Assembly (NCBI GenBank): GCA_964621615.1
Contig: CAZUMW010000012.1
Location: 1 to 64,000, forward strand
Source: CAZUMW01 sp964621615
GTDB taxonomy: Bacteria; Desulfobacterota; WTBG01; CAIYCZ01; CAIRTM01
Reading direction: 5' to 3'
DNA: 64,000 bases
Both the position numbers and the translations under genes were made by a program. This document shows positions 55,473 through 64,000 of this stretch, piece after piece. Every line of letters begins with the position of its first letter. Within the stretch, counting starts at the first letter, position 1. The notes under the pieces are model-generated. The model did no database searches, was not told the origin of the DNA, and was given only the letters and a program-made list of their open reading frames with translations.

Positions 55473-56273
55473 ATGATGTATTCAGGCGGCGATCGGCAGC
55501 CGCGGAGATATTATGGGGTTTTTACAAGCCAGGCGGCGCGCTTACTGACCGCCTGGCGCACGAGGCTTTTTCAGTGGGGTGCTGATTTTTTCTTTCCCCA
55601 CACATGCGTTCTCTGCGGCCGGGTCGGGGATCAGCCCTTTGTAAATACTATCTGCGAGCTCTGCCGGGCAGGTTTCAGCTACATTGAGAGCCCCCTGTGC
55701 ATACGCTGCGGAAAGCAGTTTATTTCACGAGCCGGCAGCGACCACCTGTGCGGTGCCTGCCGGGAGCATCGCATAGCCTATGATATGGCCCGTTCGGCAG
55801 CGGTATTTGAGGGACGGCTTCGCAGAGCTGTTCATTTGTTTAAGTACCGGCGCCAGACAATCCTTGCCCCCATTCTGGGAGCCATTATGGCTGAGCGTGC
55901 AGATGCTTTGCTGCAGGGCCGGCAGCATGACTGCATTATTCCGGTTCCCCTGCATTTCGCGCGGCTCAGGCAGCGCGGCTACAACCAGGCCGCACTGCTT
56001 GCCCGCCATGTTGGAGCGCTGCTGGGCGTGCCGGTTATATACGGCGCGCTGAGGCGTGTGCGCCATACGGCCCCTCAGACCGAGCAGCAGGCGCCGGAGC
56101 GCAAAAGAAATGTTGCCGGAGCGTTTGACTGCCGAAGCGGAACCCTGCACCGAAAGCGGGTTTTGCTGATTGATGATGTATATACCAGCGGCTCTACGGT
56201 GAGCGAGTGTGCTGCGGTGATGAAAAAATATGGGGCACAGCAGATTGATGTGCTTACACTTGCCAGAGTCTGA
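55473..56273 (+). CDS. comF: ComF family amidophosphoribosyltransferase-like protein
   Basis: This protein of about 266 residues has an N-terminal double zinc ribbon (CVLCG, CELC, CIRCG, CGAC) and a C-terminal phosphoribosyltransferase domain with VLLIDDVYTSGSTVSE. ComF proteins act in DNA uptake or recombination-linked repair in some bacteria. ATG at 55473 with GGAG upstream is preferred; an earlier ATG at 55434 would add 13 residues without a site. An AGAGCCG/CGGCTCT hairpin of 7 bp lies in the gap before it (55326-55358). Confidence 0.85.
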   Translation: MMYSGGDRQPRRYYGVFTSQAARLLTAWRTRLFQWGADFFFPHTCVLCGRVGDQPFVNTICELCRAGFSYIESPLCIRCGKQFISRAGSDHLCGACREHRIAYDMARSAAVFEGRLRRAVHLFKYRRQTILAPILGAIMAERADALLQGRQHDCIIPVPLHFARLRQRGYNQAALLARHVGALLGVPVIYGALRRVRHTAPQTEQQAPERKRNVAGAFDCRSGTLHRKRVLLIDDVYTSGSTVSECAAVMKKYGAQQIDVLTLARV

Positions 56274-56286
56274 CAGGAGCGTATCA

Positions 56287-57264
56287 GTGAACACCATAGA
56301 CGATTTGGTTACAGATGTTTCCGCCGAAATGGAGCAGGTTGAGCAGATGCTCGGGGAAGCCCTGTCTTCGCAGGTTGATCTTTCATCTGACATATGCGCC
56401 CACTTGCTCAACAGCGGCGGAAAGCGCCTGAGGCCGCTTATCGTTCTCCTGGTAAGCCGCTTTTGCAGGTATGCGGGCGACCGCCATATCCCGCTTGCCT
56501 GCGTGATTGAATATATTCATACGGCAACCCTTCTGCACGATGATGTGATCGACCATGCCCAGCTCAGGCGCGGCATCTCAGCAGCGAATATGCTCTGGGG
56601 CAATCAGGCAACTATCCTTGCGGGCGACTTTTTGTTTGCCAGGGCTTTCTGCATGGCTGTTGAGGTCGGGCATATGCCGATTCTTCAGGTTATTGCCGAT
56701 ACCTGCCGGGCCCTGGCCGAGGCCGAGATGTATCAGTTTGCAAAAAATGAGGACTACGAGCTTACCGAGGAGCAGTACCTCTATATTGTGCATAATAAAA
56801 CCGCGAGCCTGGTGGCAGCGGCTTCGAAAAGCGCTGCGCTTCTCAGCGGACTTGAGGATCGGGAGGTTGCTGCTTTTGAGCGCTACGGCTTTCACCTGGG
56901 AACCGCTTTTCAGATCGTAGACGATGTGCTGGACTATTATTCGCAGGAGAAGCATTTCGGCAAGACCACCGGAAAGGATTTGGAAGAGGGCAGCGTCACG
57001 CTCCCCCTTATAGCCGCGTTCCGCACGGCTGCCCCTGATGACCGCAGCCGTATGCTTGACATTCTTACCGACCGGGAAAAAAGGCGGAGCTGCCTGAAGG
57101 AGATCATTTCGCTGATTGAGAAATACGGGGGCAATGACTATGCGCTGCAAAAAGCGCAGCAGCATGCCGGGCAGGCCATTGCCATGCTTGATGTTTTCGC
57201 CGGCGAAAAAGAAAAAGAGCCGCTCATCCGCCTGGCGCGTTATTTTGTTGAGCGAACGTTTTAA
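56287..57264 (+). CDS. ispB: Polyprenyl diphosphate synthase
   Basis: This 325-residue isoprenyl synthase has the first aspartate-rich motif LLHDDVID (D85, D86, D89) and the second DDVLD at about 212-216. GGKRLRP binds the diphosphate. Small residues five positions before the first motif (A80) suggest a long-chain product, such as the quinone side chain. GTG at 56287 has AGGAG seven bases upstream. comF lies just upstream. The 3' end overlaps the convergent minus-strand gene by four bases. Confidence 0.88.
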   Translation: MNTIDDLVTDVSAEMEQVEQMLGEALSSQVDLSSDICAHLLNSGGKRLRPLIVLLVSRFCRYAGDRHIPLACVIEYIHTATLLHDDVIDHAQLRRGISAANMLWGNQATILAGDFLFARAFCMAVEVGHMPILQVIADTCRALAEAEMYQFAKNEDYELTEEQYLYIVHNKTASLVAAASKSAALLSGLEDREVAAFERYGFHLGTAFQIVDDVLDYYSQEKHFGKTTGKDLEEGSVTLPLIAAFRTAAPDDRSRMLDILTDREKRRSCLKEIISLIEKYGGNDYALQKAQQHAGQAIAMLDVFAGEKEKEPLIRLARYFVERTF

Positions 57265-57629
57265 TACGGATGCTGGGTTTTATGTATTTCGAAGGGCATG
57301 AAATAGGTGTATCCGCCGGGAAAATCAAGCGGTGATTCCCATGTGATATCAACAGTTATAACCTTTTTTTTGATTTCAACCCGCACGTCTTCTTCATACA
57401 GCGGTATGCCGATTTCCCCGGCTTCCCGAAGGATTGCATCACGTATTATCTGATGGCTCACATCGCCCCTGTTTACCCAGCGGCGCGTGATATGCGAGAC
57501 CTCCTCTTTGAGCGCGGCGCGGTTCCATGCCGCACACCCCCACTCATAGCCCACATAAATTCCTGCTGCCAGTATGGCAAGCATAATCAAACAGCCGATT
57601 TTGGAATCACCGCAATCTGAACGGATCAT
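57261..57629 (-). CDS. Small membrane-anchored protein of unknown function
   Basis: This 122-residue protein has one N-terminal membrane segment (IGCLIMLAILAAGIYVGY), then a helix KEEVSHITRRW, another helix IIRDAILREAGEIGIPL, and a beta pair EDVRVEIKKKVITVDITWE. The layout resembles DUF4845-like proteins found in Deltaproteobacteria. I do not know its function. It lies 27 bases after dtd on the minus strand and probably shares its transcript. Its stop overlaps the end of ispB by four bases. Confidence 0.65.
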   Translation of the reverse strand: MIRSDCGDSKIGCLIMLAILAAGIYVGYEWGCAAWNRAALKEEVSHITRRWVNRGDVSHQIIRDAILREAGEIGIPLYEEDVRVEIKKKVITVDITWESPLDFPGGYTYFMPFEIHKTQHPY

Positions 57630-57656
57630 AGCTGACCCCCTTGGCTCAGTTAGTGA

Positions 57657-58106
57657 TCAAAGAATTTTTTTGCTGTCAAGCAAAAGTGTTACCGGTCCGT
57701 CGTTGACAAGCGCCACCTCCATCATTTCCTGAAAGGCGCCGGCGGCAACATTAATGCCGTATGCGCGCAGTGCGGTAATGCAGTCATGATAGAGCATACG
57801 CGCATGATCGGGCCGCGCTGCTGCCGTGAAGGACGGACGGCGTCCTTTACGGCAGTCTCCCAGAAGTGTAAACTGGGAAACTACAAGCACGTCTCCGCCC
57901 AGAGACAGGACGCTTTGGTTCATTTTGCCGGATGAGTCTTCAAAAATCCGCAAGTGTATGATTTTGGTAATGATATAATCAAGATCCTCTGCGGTGTCTC
58001 CATCCTGCACCCCGAGAAAAATGAGCAGGCCGCCGCTGATTGATCCAACCGCGGCTCCCCCTGCCGATACCGATGCTCTTTTTACCCGCTGGACAACCGC
58101 ACGCAT
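57657..58106 (-). CDS. dtd: D-aminoacyl-tRNA deacylase
   Basis: This 149-residue enzyme hydrolyses D-aminoacyl-tRNA and so stops D-amino acids entering proteins. It starts MRAVVQRVKRASVS, and has SQFTLLGDCRKGRRPSF (catalytic Thr) and NDGPVTLLLDS, the Gly-cis-Pro site. The ATG at 58106 has GGAAGGA upstream; a TTG six bases earlier is less likely. It is first of a two-gene minus-strand unit, and divergent from dapB. Confidence 0.93.
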   Translation of the reverse strand: MRAVVQRVKRASVSAGGAAVGSISGGLLIFLGVQDGDTAEDLDYIITKIIHLRIFEDSSGKMNQSVLSLGGDVLVVSQFTLLGDCRKGRRPSFTAAARPDHARMLYHDCITALRAYGINVAAGAFQEMMEVALVNDGPVTLLLDSKKIL

Positions 58107-58280
58107 AAACAATATCCTTCCGCCGGGCTTTATGTGTTGACATGGAGATTAACGGGGTTATACAATTAATGCAGATTTTTTTTTGAAAGTAAAGTCTAAA
58201 CTGAGCCGTTTTCACCCTGCTGGTTTGCAGGCAGCTGCCGGCCAGTGTATATTGGAATAGACTTTTTTTGGAGATTTCAG

Positions 58281-59096
58281 ATGCAGAGCGAATTAATTTC
58301 CTGTGCGGTGGTGGGTGCCTCGGGCAGAATGGGGAGGCGCCTGTGCGCCCTTATCGACCAGACGGAAGGGTACTGCCTTGCCGGCGCAACTGAACATGCC
58401 GAAAGCCCGTTTGTCGGTGCCGGCACCAAGGAGCTTATGGGCCTTCAGGACGATATCAAAATTGTGTCGGGACTTGAGGACATACGGACAGATGCTGACG
58501 TGATTATCGATTTCACGTTTCCCGAGGTATCGCTGAAAACCGCAGCGTTTGCAGCGGAAACAGGAGCGCGTGCAGTTATCGGTACCACCGCCTTTACCGA
58601 AGAGGACCGCGCTGCTATCCATCGGCTGAGCGCATCGTTTCCGTGCGTGTGTGCGCCCAATATGAGCATGGGGGTGAATACCCTGTTTAAAATAGTCCGG
58701 GACGTCGCAGCCGTACTGGGCAGCGATTTTGATATTGAAATCATGGAAGTGCATCACCGGCACAAAAAGGATGCGCCGAGCGGAACGGCGCTGCGACTGG
58801 GAGAGATTGCTGCGGAAGCGCGCGGCGCTGTGCTCTCTGAGGTGGGAGTGTATGAGCGAAAGGGAAAAACAGGGGAGCGGCGGGCTGAAGAGATCGGCAT
58901 GCAGGCGCTTCGCGCCGGGGATGTTGCAGGCGAGCATACGGTTATGTTCGCCGGAAACGGGGAGCGGCTTGAGCTGATACATCGTGCACACAGCCGGGAC
59001 TGTTTTGCCCGGGGCGCCCTTCATGCGGCCCGGTGGCTTATGCAGCAGCCAAACGGCCTGTATGATATGCAGGATGTTCTGGGGCTGCGCCCGTGA
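58281..59096 (+). CDS. dapB: 4-hydroxy-tetrahydrodipicolinate reductase
   Basis: This 271-residue reductase of lysine and diaminopimelate synthesis has an N-terminal Rossmann motif CAVVGASGRMGRRL, the conserved NMSMGVNTLF, and the substrate-binding EVHHRHKKDAPSGTAL. A C-terminal FAGNGERLELIHRAHSRDCFARGA is typical. The ATG at 58281 has a GGAG site seven bases upstream. The short gap to dtd must hold both promoters. Confidence 0.94.
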   Translation: MQSELISCAVVGASGRMGRRLCALIDQTEGYCLAGATEHAESPFVGAGTKELMGLQDDIKIVSGLEDIRTDADVIIDFTFPEVSLKTAAFAAETGARAVIGTTAFTEEDRAAIHRLSASFPCVCAPNMSMGVNTLFKIVRDVAAVLGSDFDIEIMEVHHRHKKDAPSGTALRLGEIAAEARGAVLSEVGVYERKGKTGERRAEEIGMQALRAGDVAGEHTVMFAGNGERLELIHRAHSRDCFARGALHAARWLMQQPNGLYDMQDVLGLRP

Positions 59097-59135
59097 TGTG
59101 CCGCCAGACGCTGATGCGGTCGGAAGGAAGCGACG

Positions 59136-59408
59136 ATGATATCGGCAATTATTCGTCTTGTCTTTTTTTGCCTTCTTGTGTATTTTTTTATTAATGCAGG
59201 CAGGTGGCTGCTTGGCAGGGGCAGGCCCCGCGCCCCGCGGTTCAGCGGCACACGGAAGAGCCAGCCCTGCGGCATAGATCATATGGTTCAGGATCCTGTG
59301 TGCGGCGTGTATCTCTCCGAGCGGGAGGCGGTGACGCTGAGGCGTGACGGAGTAACGCATTATTTTTGCAGCCATGAATGCAGGGATAAGTTTCTTGCCG
59401 GTTCCTGA
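59136..59408 (+). CDS. Membrane-anchored YHS-domain protein
   Basis: This 90-residue protein has an N-terminal membrane helix (AIIRLVFFCLLVYFFI) and a C-terminal YHS-like zinc/metal domain: DPVCGVYLSEREA and YFCSHECRDKFL, with Cys in the usual places. YHS domains occur in metal transporters and other metal proteins. It follows dapB by 39 bases with a GGAAGG site. Its function is unknown. Confidence 0.8.
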   Translation: MISAIIRLVFFCLLVYFFINAGRWLLGRGRPRAPRFSGTRKSQPCGIDHMVQDPVCGVYLSEREAVTLRRDGVTHYFCSHECRDKFLAGS

Positions 59409-59525
59409 ATGAACGTCCCGCTGCTTTAAAAACAGCGGCCGCTCCGCATGGAGCCGTCAGCCTGCGCTGCGGCTCCGCGCCGCCGGTTTTTGATTTTTTG
59501 ATCGTTCAGCATTATGCAGGGTGTT

Positions 59526-60842
59526 ATGTCGCCGAGCAAAAAAAACACTGACTCCCCGGATGTAAGCATCAATACCGACGGGGTTTCCCCTGAGGCGTCT
59601 CCCGCCGGCAAAGGTTCCGAGCGCAATCCTCTTGAAATATACCTCAAAGAAATTCGCAAAATTCCCCTGCTCAGCCAGAAGGATGAAAAAAAATGGGCGC
59701 GATGCTTTACCGAGCGCAAAAACCGGAAGATAGCGCTGCTTCAGCAGGCGGTGGATATTGTCAGGTCGATTCAGTCCTATAAGCCCCTGAACGGCCTGCT
59801 GCTTTTCAACAAAGATTCCCTTTATGAATATATTCATCTCCAGGAAGCCCTTAAATATCACAACAAGCGCATCAGGGTCGAGCAGCAGCTGAGCCATCCC
59901 AGCCCACAGCGCGACCGGCGCAAGCTGGCAAAGGAAAAGCTGAAGCTCGATCAGGAATATACTGAAATTCTTTCTAAAATTGACATAAAGCCGCTTCCTG
60001 AATGGCAGTGCTTCATGAGCCAGTCAGAGGGCAGCGCCGGTTACCCTGCTGCCATCAAAAGCAAGCTGAAGTCTCTGTATGATATCTGGAAAAAGCTGGA
60101 AAAAATAGAGCCTGATATAAAAGAGGCCCGTCAGCATCTGATTCAAAGCAATTTGCGGCTTGTTGTCAGCATCTGCTCTCATTATCGGAACCGGGCCGTC
60201 TCTTTTCGCGATTTGATTCAGGAGGGCAACCTCGGCCTTATTAAAGCGGTTGAAAAATTTGATTACACCAAGGGCTTTCGTTTAAATACGTATGCCTCAT
60301 GGTGGATCCGGGAGGGCATCAACCGAGCAATAGAAGAAAAAAGCCGTGTTATTCGAATTCCGGTGTATGTAAACGAAAAATTTTACCAGATTAAAAAAAT
60401 ATCTAAAAAGGCGTTTCAAAACGAAGGCAAAGAATCTTCGGTTGCAGAGCTTGCTGCAAAGCTTAAAACATCGCCGCAGGAAATTGCCCGGGTGCTCATA
60501 GCGTTTAAGGAGCCGGTGTCTCTGGAAACATCACTGGTTGATAACATTGATCCCCTTGAGACATTTCTTTCGGATGACAGCCCCACGCCGCTTGAAAATA
60601 TCTGCGAGGACATTATAAAAGACAAGGCTGCAGAGATTATCGGAACGCTGCCTGCCCGGGAGGCTGCGATTTTACGGATGCGCTTTGGCCTTGGTGAGCA
60701 GGGCGAGCAGACGCTTGAGGAAGTGGGCGCGAAGTTCAAGGTGTCCCGGGAGCGGGTGCGCCAGCTGGAAAACAAAGCCCTCAGAAAGCTGCGCAAAAAC
60801 AAAGAGCTCAGAAACCTGCTGACGCTGCTGTCGCAGGGATAA
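59526..60842 (+). CDS. Sigma-70 family RNA polymerase sigma factor (no region 1.1)
   Basis: This sigma factor of about 438 residues has region 1.2 (NPLEIYLKEIRKIPLLSQ), a non-conserved charged linker of about 130 residues, region 2 (NLRLVVSICSHYRNRAVSFRD), region 3 and region 4.2 (TLEEVGAKFKVSRERVRQLE). Region 1.1 is absent. In region 2.4 the text is YASWWIREGINRAI, where E. coli sigma-70 has Q437 and T440; here these are Glu and Asn. Those residues contact the -10 element, so its promoter preference may differ. It is probably a group 2 or alternative housekeeping-like factor rather than RpoD itself. The ATG at 59526 has AGGG upstream; ATG 59514 is also possible. Confidence 0.85.
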   Translation: MSPSKKNTDSPDVSINTDGVSPEASPAGKGSERNPLEIYLKEIRKIPLLSQKDEKKWARCFTERKNRKIALLQQAVDIVRSIQSYKPLNGLLLFNKDSLYEYIHLQEALKYHNKRIRVEQQLSHPSPQRDRRKLAKEKLKLDQEYTEILSKIDIKPLPEWQCFMSQSEGSAGYPAAIKSKLKSLYDIWKKLEKIEPDIKEARQHLIQSNLRLVVSICSHYRNRAVSFRDLIQEGNLGLIKAVEKFDYTKGFRLNTYASWWIREGINRAIEEKSRVIRIPVYVNEKFYQIKKISKKAFQNEGKESSVAELAAKLKTSPQEIARVLIAFKEPVSLETSLVDNIDPLETFLSDDSPTPLENICEDIIKDKAAEIIGTLPAREAAILRMRFGLGEQGEQTLEEVGAKFKVSRERVRQLENKALRKLRKNKELRNLLTLLSQG

Positions 60843-60889
60843 AAGCCGCGCTGCGCCTTTGTATATGCGGAAAAAAAACGGGTATGCAG

Positions 60890-60916
60890 GGCGGACAAAG
60901 CGACAGCGTGTCCGCC
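60890..60916 (+). terminator. Terminator after the sigma factor gene
   Basis: GGCGGACA (60890-60897) and TGTCCGCC (60909-60916) form an 8-bp stem. A run of eight Ts lies about 14 bases further on. It probably ends the dapB-to-sigma transcripts, opposite the end of lgt. Confidence 0.55.
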
Positions 60917-61044
60917 GGGAATGAAATCTTTTTTTTGCATTACAACACAGGCGCCACGTTGCAGGACGACCGTATGAAAAAGTGACTGCAGGATATACGG
61001 AGCTCTGCCCTCCCCGTAACAAGCCTTGAGGTGGCCGGCGAGTA

Positions 61045-61809
61045 TCAGCAGGGGTTTTTCTTTTTCAGAACCGGGTACAGCGCCAGCGCAGCCATTATAA
61101 AGGCTACCGACAGAACCAGCGTCACCGAATATCTCCCCATAATCATATCGCTTCTGATATCCCCTCGATATTGCTCGATAACGGTGCGAAACGAGCAGTA
61201 CATCATAATCCACAGCAGCGTAAGCTGGCCATGAAATGATTTGCGCGTGCGCAGGATGAACAGCACTATGAAGGTCACCAGCGCGCCGCCTGACGAGTAC
61301 AGCTGTGTGGGGTGCAGCGGAATATTCGGCCGGGCGAGCGTGTTCGGGTCCGTGAAGGTAACCGCCCAGGGAAGATCGCAGGGGCTCCCGTAGCAGCAGC
61401 CTGCGGAAAAGCACCCGAGCCTGCCGAAAAACACCCCGACAGCAAGAGAGGGCGCAAAGATGTCCAGCGTCTGCCACAGCGGCATTCCGCGCTTGCGTAT
61501 CATATACATGCACGTTGCAAGCGCACATATGAAGCCGCCGATAAAGGTGAGGCCTCCCTGCCATACTTTGAATATGTCTATTGGATTGTGCATAAAGTAG
61601 GACAGGTTGCTGAGCACGTAATATGCTCGCGACCCGATGAGAGCGGCAAGAATAATATAGAAGGCAAGATCGAGAATGAACTGCTGATCAAAGCCCTGCC
61701 GCTTCGCTTCGGCAGCGGCCAGTGCGATGCCGGTCAGGAATCCTATGGCAATAAAAAAGCCGTAGGTTTTTATGGAAATCGGGCCGAGCTCTATAAGTAT
61801 TGGATGCAT
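61045..61809 (-). CDS. lgt: Phosphatidylglycerol:prolipoprotein diacylglyceryl transferase
   Basis: This 254-residue polytopic enzyme adds the diacylglyceryl group to the lipobox Cys of prolipoproteins. It has seven or so membrane helices, TYGFFIAIGFLTGI at the N-terminus, GGLTFIGGF, and the GRLGCFSAGCCYG signature with HPTQLYSS. ATG at 61809 has only a weak upstream site. It lies eight bases after lspA, so lipoprotein modification and signal cleavage are encoded together. Confidence 0.93.
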   Translation of the reverse strand: MHPILIELGPISIKTYGFFIAIGFLTGIALAAAEAKRQGFDQQFILDLAFYIILAALIGSRAYYVLSNLSYFMHNPIDIFKVWQGGLTFIGGFICALATCMYMIRKRGMPLWQTLDIFAPSLAVGVFFGRLGCFSAGCCYGSPCDLPWAVTFTDPNTLARPNIPLHPTQLYSSGGALVTFIVLFILRTRKSFHGQLTLLWIMMYCSFRTVIEQYRGDIRSDMIMGRYSVTLVLSVAFIMAALALYPVLKKKNPC

Positions 61810-61817
61810 CGGTTTTG

Positions 61818-62327
61818 TCAGGTATCAGCGCCGGGCTTTTTTCTGATTTTGCTTAATTCCCATACTGCCAGCAGAGCAATGCCGACAGTAATGGCCGAAT
61901 CGGCAACATTAAACGCGGGCCAGTGAAACGTGCTGTGCCAGTGAAGATCGATGAAGTCGACAACCTCCCCTAAGCGAAGCCGGTCGATGAGATTTCCCAG
62001 CGCGCCTCCCAGAACCATGGAAAGGCTTACCGTTTCCAGCCGGCTTTTCTGTTTTGCCTGGGCGATCAGGAACCCTATCAGGGCAAGCGCTACGGCTGTT
62101 ATGCACAGCAGCATCATCGTTTTCCACTGGCTGCCGATTTCCTTGAACAGACCGAACGCGATGCCGGTGTTTCTGATATGCACTATATTGGCAAAGCCTG
62201 GGATCAGCTCGATGCGCGAGTGAAGCGGCACCATGGCGCATATCATATATTTGGTTATCTGATCAAGCGCAACGACCGGCAGTGAGACAAGCGCAACAGT
62301 TATGTATTTTTTTTTGTCAGCATGCAT
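61818..62327 (-). CDS. lspA: Lipoprotein signal peptidase
   Basis: This 169-residue aspartic membrane peptidase cleaves the signal of prolipoproteins. It has four membrane helices, the motif VVALDQITKY, NTGIAFGLF, GALGNLIDRL with its Asp, and FNVADSAITVG with the second catalytic Asp. The ATG at 62327 overlaps the ileS stop by 11 bases. A longer open frame upstream overlaps ileS and is not used. Confidence 0.94.
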   Translation of the reverse strand: MHADKKKYITVALVSLPVVALDQITKYMICAMVPLHSRIELIPGFANIVHIRNTGIAFGLFKEIGSQWKTMMLLCITAVALALIGFLIAQAKQKSRLETVSLSMVLGGALGNLIDRLRLGEVVDFIDLHWHSTFHWPAFNVADSAITVGIALLAVWELSKIRKKPGADT

Positions 62328-64000
62328 GGTAGGTCGCCGCCGCACGTGAGCACCGCGGGCATAGCTCCGGCTCGGGTTCCCGGTAGTATTTCCAGCACCG
62401 CTGGCATTTTTTTCCATCAGCCCGGGCAATGGACACATCAAGGCTTTCGCTCAGGCTGTCAAGCGCTCCTTCCCCTTTTTTGCTGTCCGCGGCAATGCTT
62501 ATCGAGGACACAATGCATATGTCGGGCAGCATCGCCTCGTATGGAGCAATAGCGCTGTGAATATTTTCCGGCATAGACAGATGAACCGCAGCCTCAAGAG
62601 AGTTGCCGATCTGCTTCTGCTCTCTGGCGCGCTCCAGCTCTTTGAGCACCTGCTCGCGAACTGCAAGAAGCATTCTCCAATTCTGCTCAATCTGCGTGTT
62701 ATCGTAGCTGCTGTCCGGTTCGGGGAACCCGGCAAGGTGCACGCTTTCCTCTGCAGCGTCCGGAAGGTGCTGCCAGGCTTCCTCTGCGGTAAAGGACAAA
62801 ATCGGTGCGAGCAGCTTCAGCAGGGAGCTCAAAACGGTATGCAGCACCGCCTGCCCGCTCCTGCGGCCTGGATCATCAGCCGCAGAGCAGTACAGCCTGT
62901 CCTTGAGTATATCCAGATAGACGGCGCTCATGTCATTAATGCAGAAGTTGAGCGTGCTGTGATAAATCGTATGAAATTCACAGCTGTCATAGGCGCTGCG
63001 CACACGCCGGATCAGCATGTTCAGGCGATGCAGGGCCCACTTATCGATTTCCTCGAGTTTCTCGTAGGGAAGCGCATCCGTTTCGGGGTTGTAATCGTTC
63101 AGGTTGCCCAGCATAAAACGCCAGGTGTTCCGGATTTTTCGATATGCTTCAGAAAGTCGCTTCAGAATGTCGGGCGATATGCGCATGTCCTCCTGATAAT
63201 TTTCGGACACCACCCACAGCCGCAGCAGCTCCGCACCGTACTGCTTGATGATATCGTCCGGGCTGATGACGTTGCCTTTTGATTTTGCCATTTTTTCACC
63301 GCGGCCGTCTACGACGAAGCCGTGAGTAAGCACGCAACCGTATGGGGCCCGGTCGCGCGTGCACACTGATGTCAGCAGCGAGCTTTGAAACCAGCCTCTG
63401 TGCTGATCGCTTCCCTCGAGATACATGTCGCAGGGGCTTTGCAGCTCGGAGCGGCTTTCCAGAACGGCTGCATGGCTGACGCCTGAGTCAAACCACACGT
63501 CAAGGATATCAGTCTCCTTGGTGAACGACGATGCGCCACACACGGGGCACGCTGCGCCCTCGGGAAGAAGATCCTTTGCATCGCGGTCGAACCAGATATC
63601 GCTGCCCTCCTGCTCAAACAAACCGGCCACGTGCCGGATAATATTTCCGTCTACCAGTACAGCTCCGCACTGGGCACAGTAGAACGCTACAATAGGAACT
63701 CCCCAGGAGCGCTGCCGCGACAGGCACCAGTCCGGCCGGTTTTCGACCATGCCGCGGATGCGGTCAACCCCCCACCGTGGGATCCAGCGCGTATTTTCGA
63801 TAGTGCGCAGCGCACGCGCGCGCAGGCCGTTGTGCTCCATTGACACGAACCACTGATCTGTTGCCCTGAAAATGACCGGCTTTTTGCAGCGCCAGCAGTG
63901 CGGGTACGAGTGGGTAACCTCCTCAGCGTGAAGCAGCGCGCCGCACGCGGAAAGCCTGCTCTGTATCTCTTCGTTTGCGGCGAATACGAATGTCCCCTCA
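62317..64000 (-). CDS. ileS: Isoleucyl-tRNA synthetase, C-terminal part (runs off the window)
   Basis: The frame is open across the right end of the window, so at least 560 C-terminal residues are present and the N-terminal part lies beyond 64000. Class I motifs visible are RATDQWFVSM, RGMVENRPDWCLSRQRSWGVP, and the KMSKS-loop variant KMAKSKGN. The anticodon-binding domain and C-terminal zinc motif (CQRCWKYY, CPRC) follow. It charges tRNA-Ile and leads ileS-lspA-lgt. The C-terminus overlaps lspA by 11 bases. Confidence 0.95.
   Translation of the reverse strand, partial: EGTFVFAANEEIQSRLSACGALLHAEEVTHSYPHCWRCKKPVIFRATDQWFVSMEHNGLRARALRTIENTRWIPRWGVDRIRGMVENRPDWCLSRQRSWGVPIVAFYCAQCGAVLVDGNIIRHVAGLFEQEGSDIWFDRDAKDLLPEGAACPVCGASSFTKETDILDVWFDSGVSHAAVLESRSELQSPCDMYLEGSDQHRGWFQSSLLTSVCTRDRAPYGCVLTHGFVVDGRGEKMAKSKGNVISPDDIIKQYGAELLRLWVVSENYQEDMRISPDILKRLSEAYRKIRNTWRFMLGNLNDYNPETDALPYEKLEEIDKWALHRLNMLIRRVRSAYDSCEFHTIYHSTLNFCINDMSAVYLDILKDRLYCSAADDPGRRSGQAVLHTVLSSLLKLLAPILSFTAEEAWQHLPDAAEESVHLAGFPEPDSSYDNTQIEQNWRMLLAVREQVLKELERAREQKQIGNSLEAAVHLSMPENIHSAIAPYEAMLPDICIVSSISIAADSKKGEGALDSLSESLDVSIARADGKKCQRCWKYYREPEPELCPRCSRAAATYHAC

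Noticed and set aside
62328..62441. Upstream extension of lspA by 38 residues
   Set aside because: It overlaps ileS coding sequence in another frame and adds basic residues not found in the family.

Overview
This window looks like the chromosome of an anaerobic Gram-negative bacterium, most like the Desulfobacterota (former Deltaproteobacteria). Anaerobic life is suggested by a class III ribonucleotide reductase with its radical-SAM activase and by a four-subunit 2-oxoacid:ferredoxin oxidoreductase. A diderm envelope is suggested by lgt, lspA, a heptose adenylyltransferase, HflKC and type IV pilus parts. The orders tRNA-Ser/ffs/dnaX/ybaB/recR, proB/proA/nadD/rsfS and ileS/lspA/lgt recall that lineage. 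No rRNA or other marker fixes the genus, so this placement is inference.

The left half (about 0.8-38 kb) is an accessory cell-surface region. It holds a small STAS-like protein, a 1270-residue secreted beta-helix protein (minus strand), two overlapping GT-C glycosyltransferases (minus strand), and a 2188-residue mosaic secreted protein. That mosaic carries a beta-helix, a CARDB-like domain, MopE-like and thrombospondin-3-like calcium repeats, a LamG-like domain and an M64-like metallopeptidase. A PHP phosphoesterase follows. Next come two paralogous cassettes in the same order, fimT-pilW-pilV-pilX-pilY1, separated by a processive GT2 glycosyltransferase. The region ends with the PilB/GspE assembly ATPase and a heptose-1-phosphate adenylyltransferase. 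The two PilY1 proteins share their C-terminal halves but differ at the N-terminus: one has a VWA/MIDAS motif and an intact 9-residue calcium loop, the other has a PA14-like insert and degenerate versions of both. The second cassette also carries a 12-G tract inside its pilX gene. I read this as a pair of interchangeable, calcium-linked pilus-tip modules with possible phase variation; this is the most interesting system in the window.

The right half (about 38-64 kb) is mostly core metabolism and information processing on the plus strand: nrdD/glutaredoxin/nrdG, tadA, tRNA-Ser(GGA), SRP RNA, dnaX-ybaB-recR, the por operon, hflKC, rpmA, proBA, nadD, rsfS, comF, a polyprenyl diphosphate synthase, dapB, a YHS-domain protein and a sigma-70-family factor. 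Minus-strand genes here are dtd with a small membrane protein, and ileS-lspA-lgt at the right end, where ileS runs off the window. Regulatory sites include an NrdR-like box inside the nrdD promoter, good promoters before por and hflKC, several strong hairpin terminators, and a 138-bp inverted-repeat element with a 4-bp target duplication between recR and por. Functions are assigned by motif reading alone; no database search was possible.
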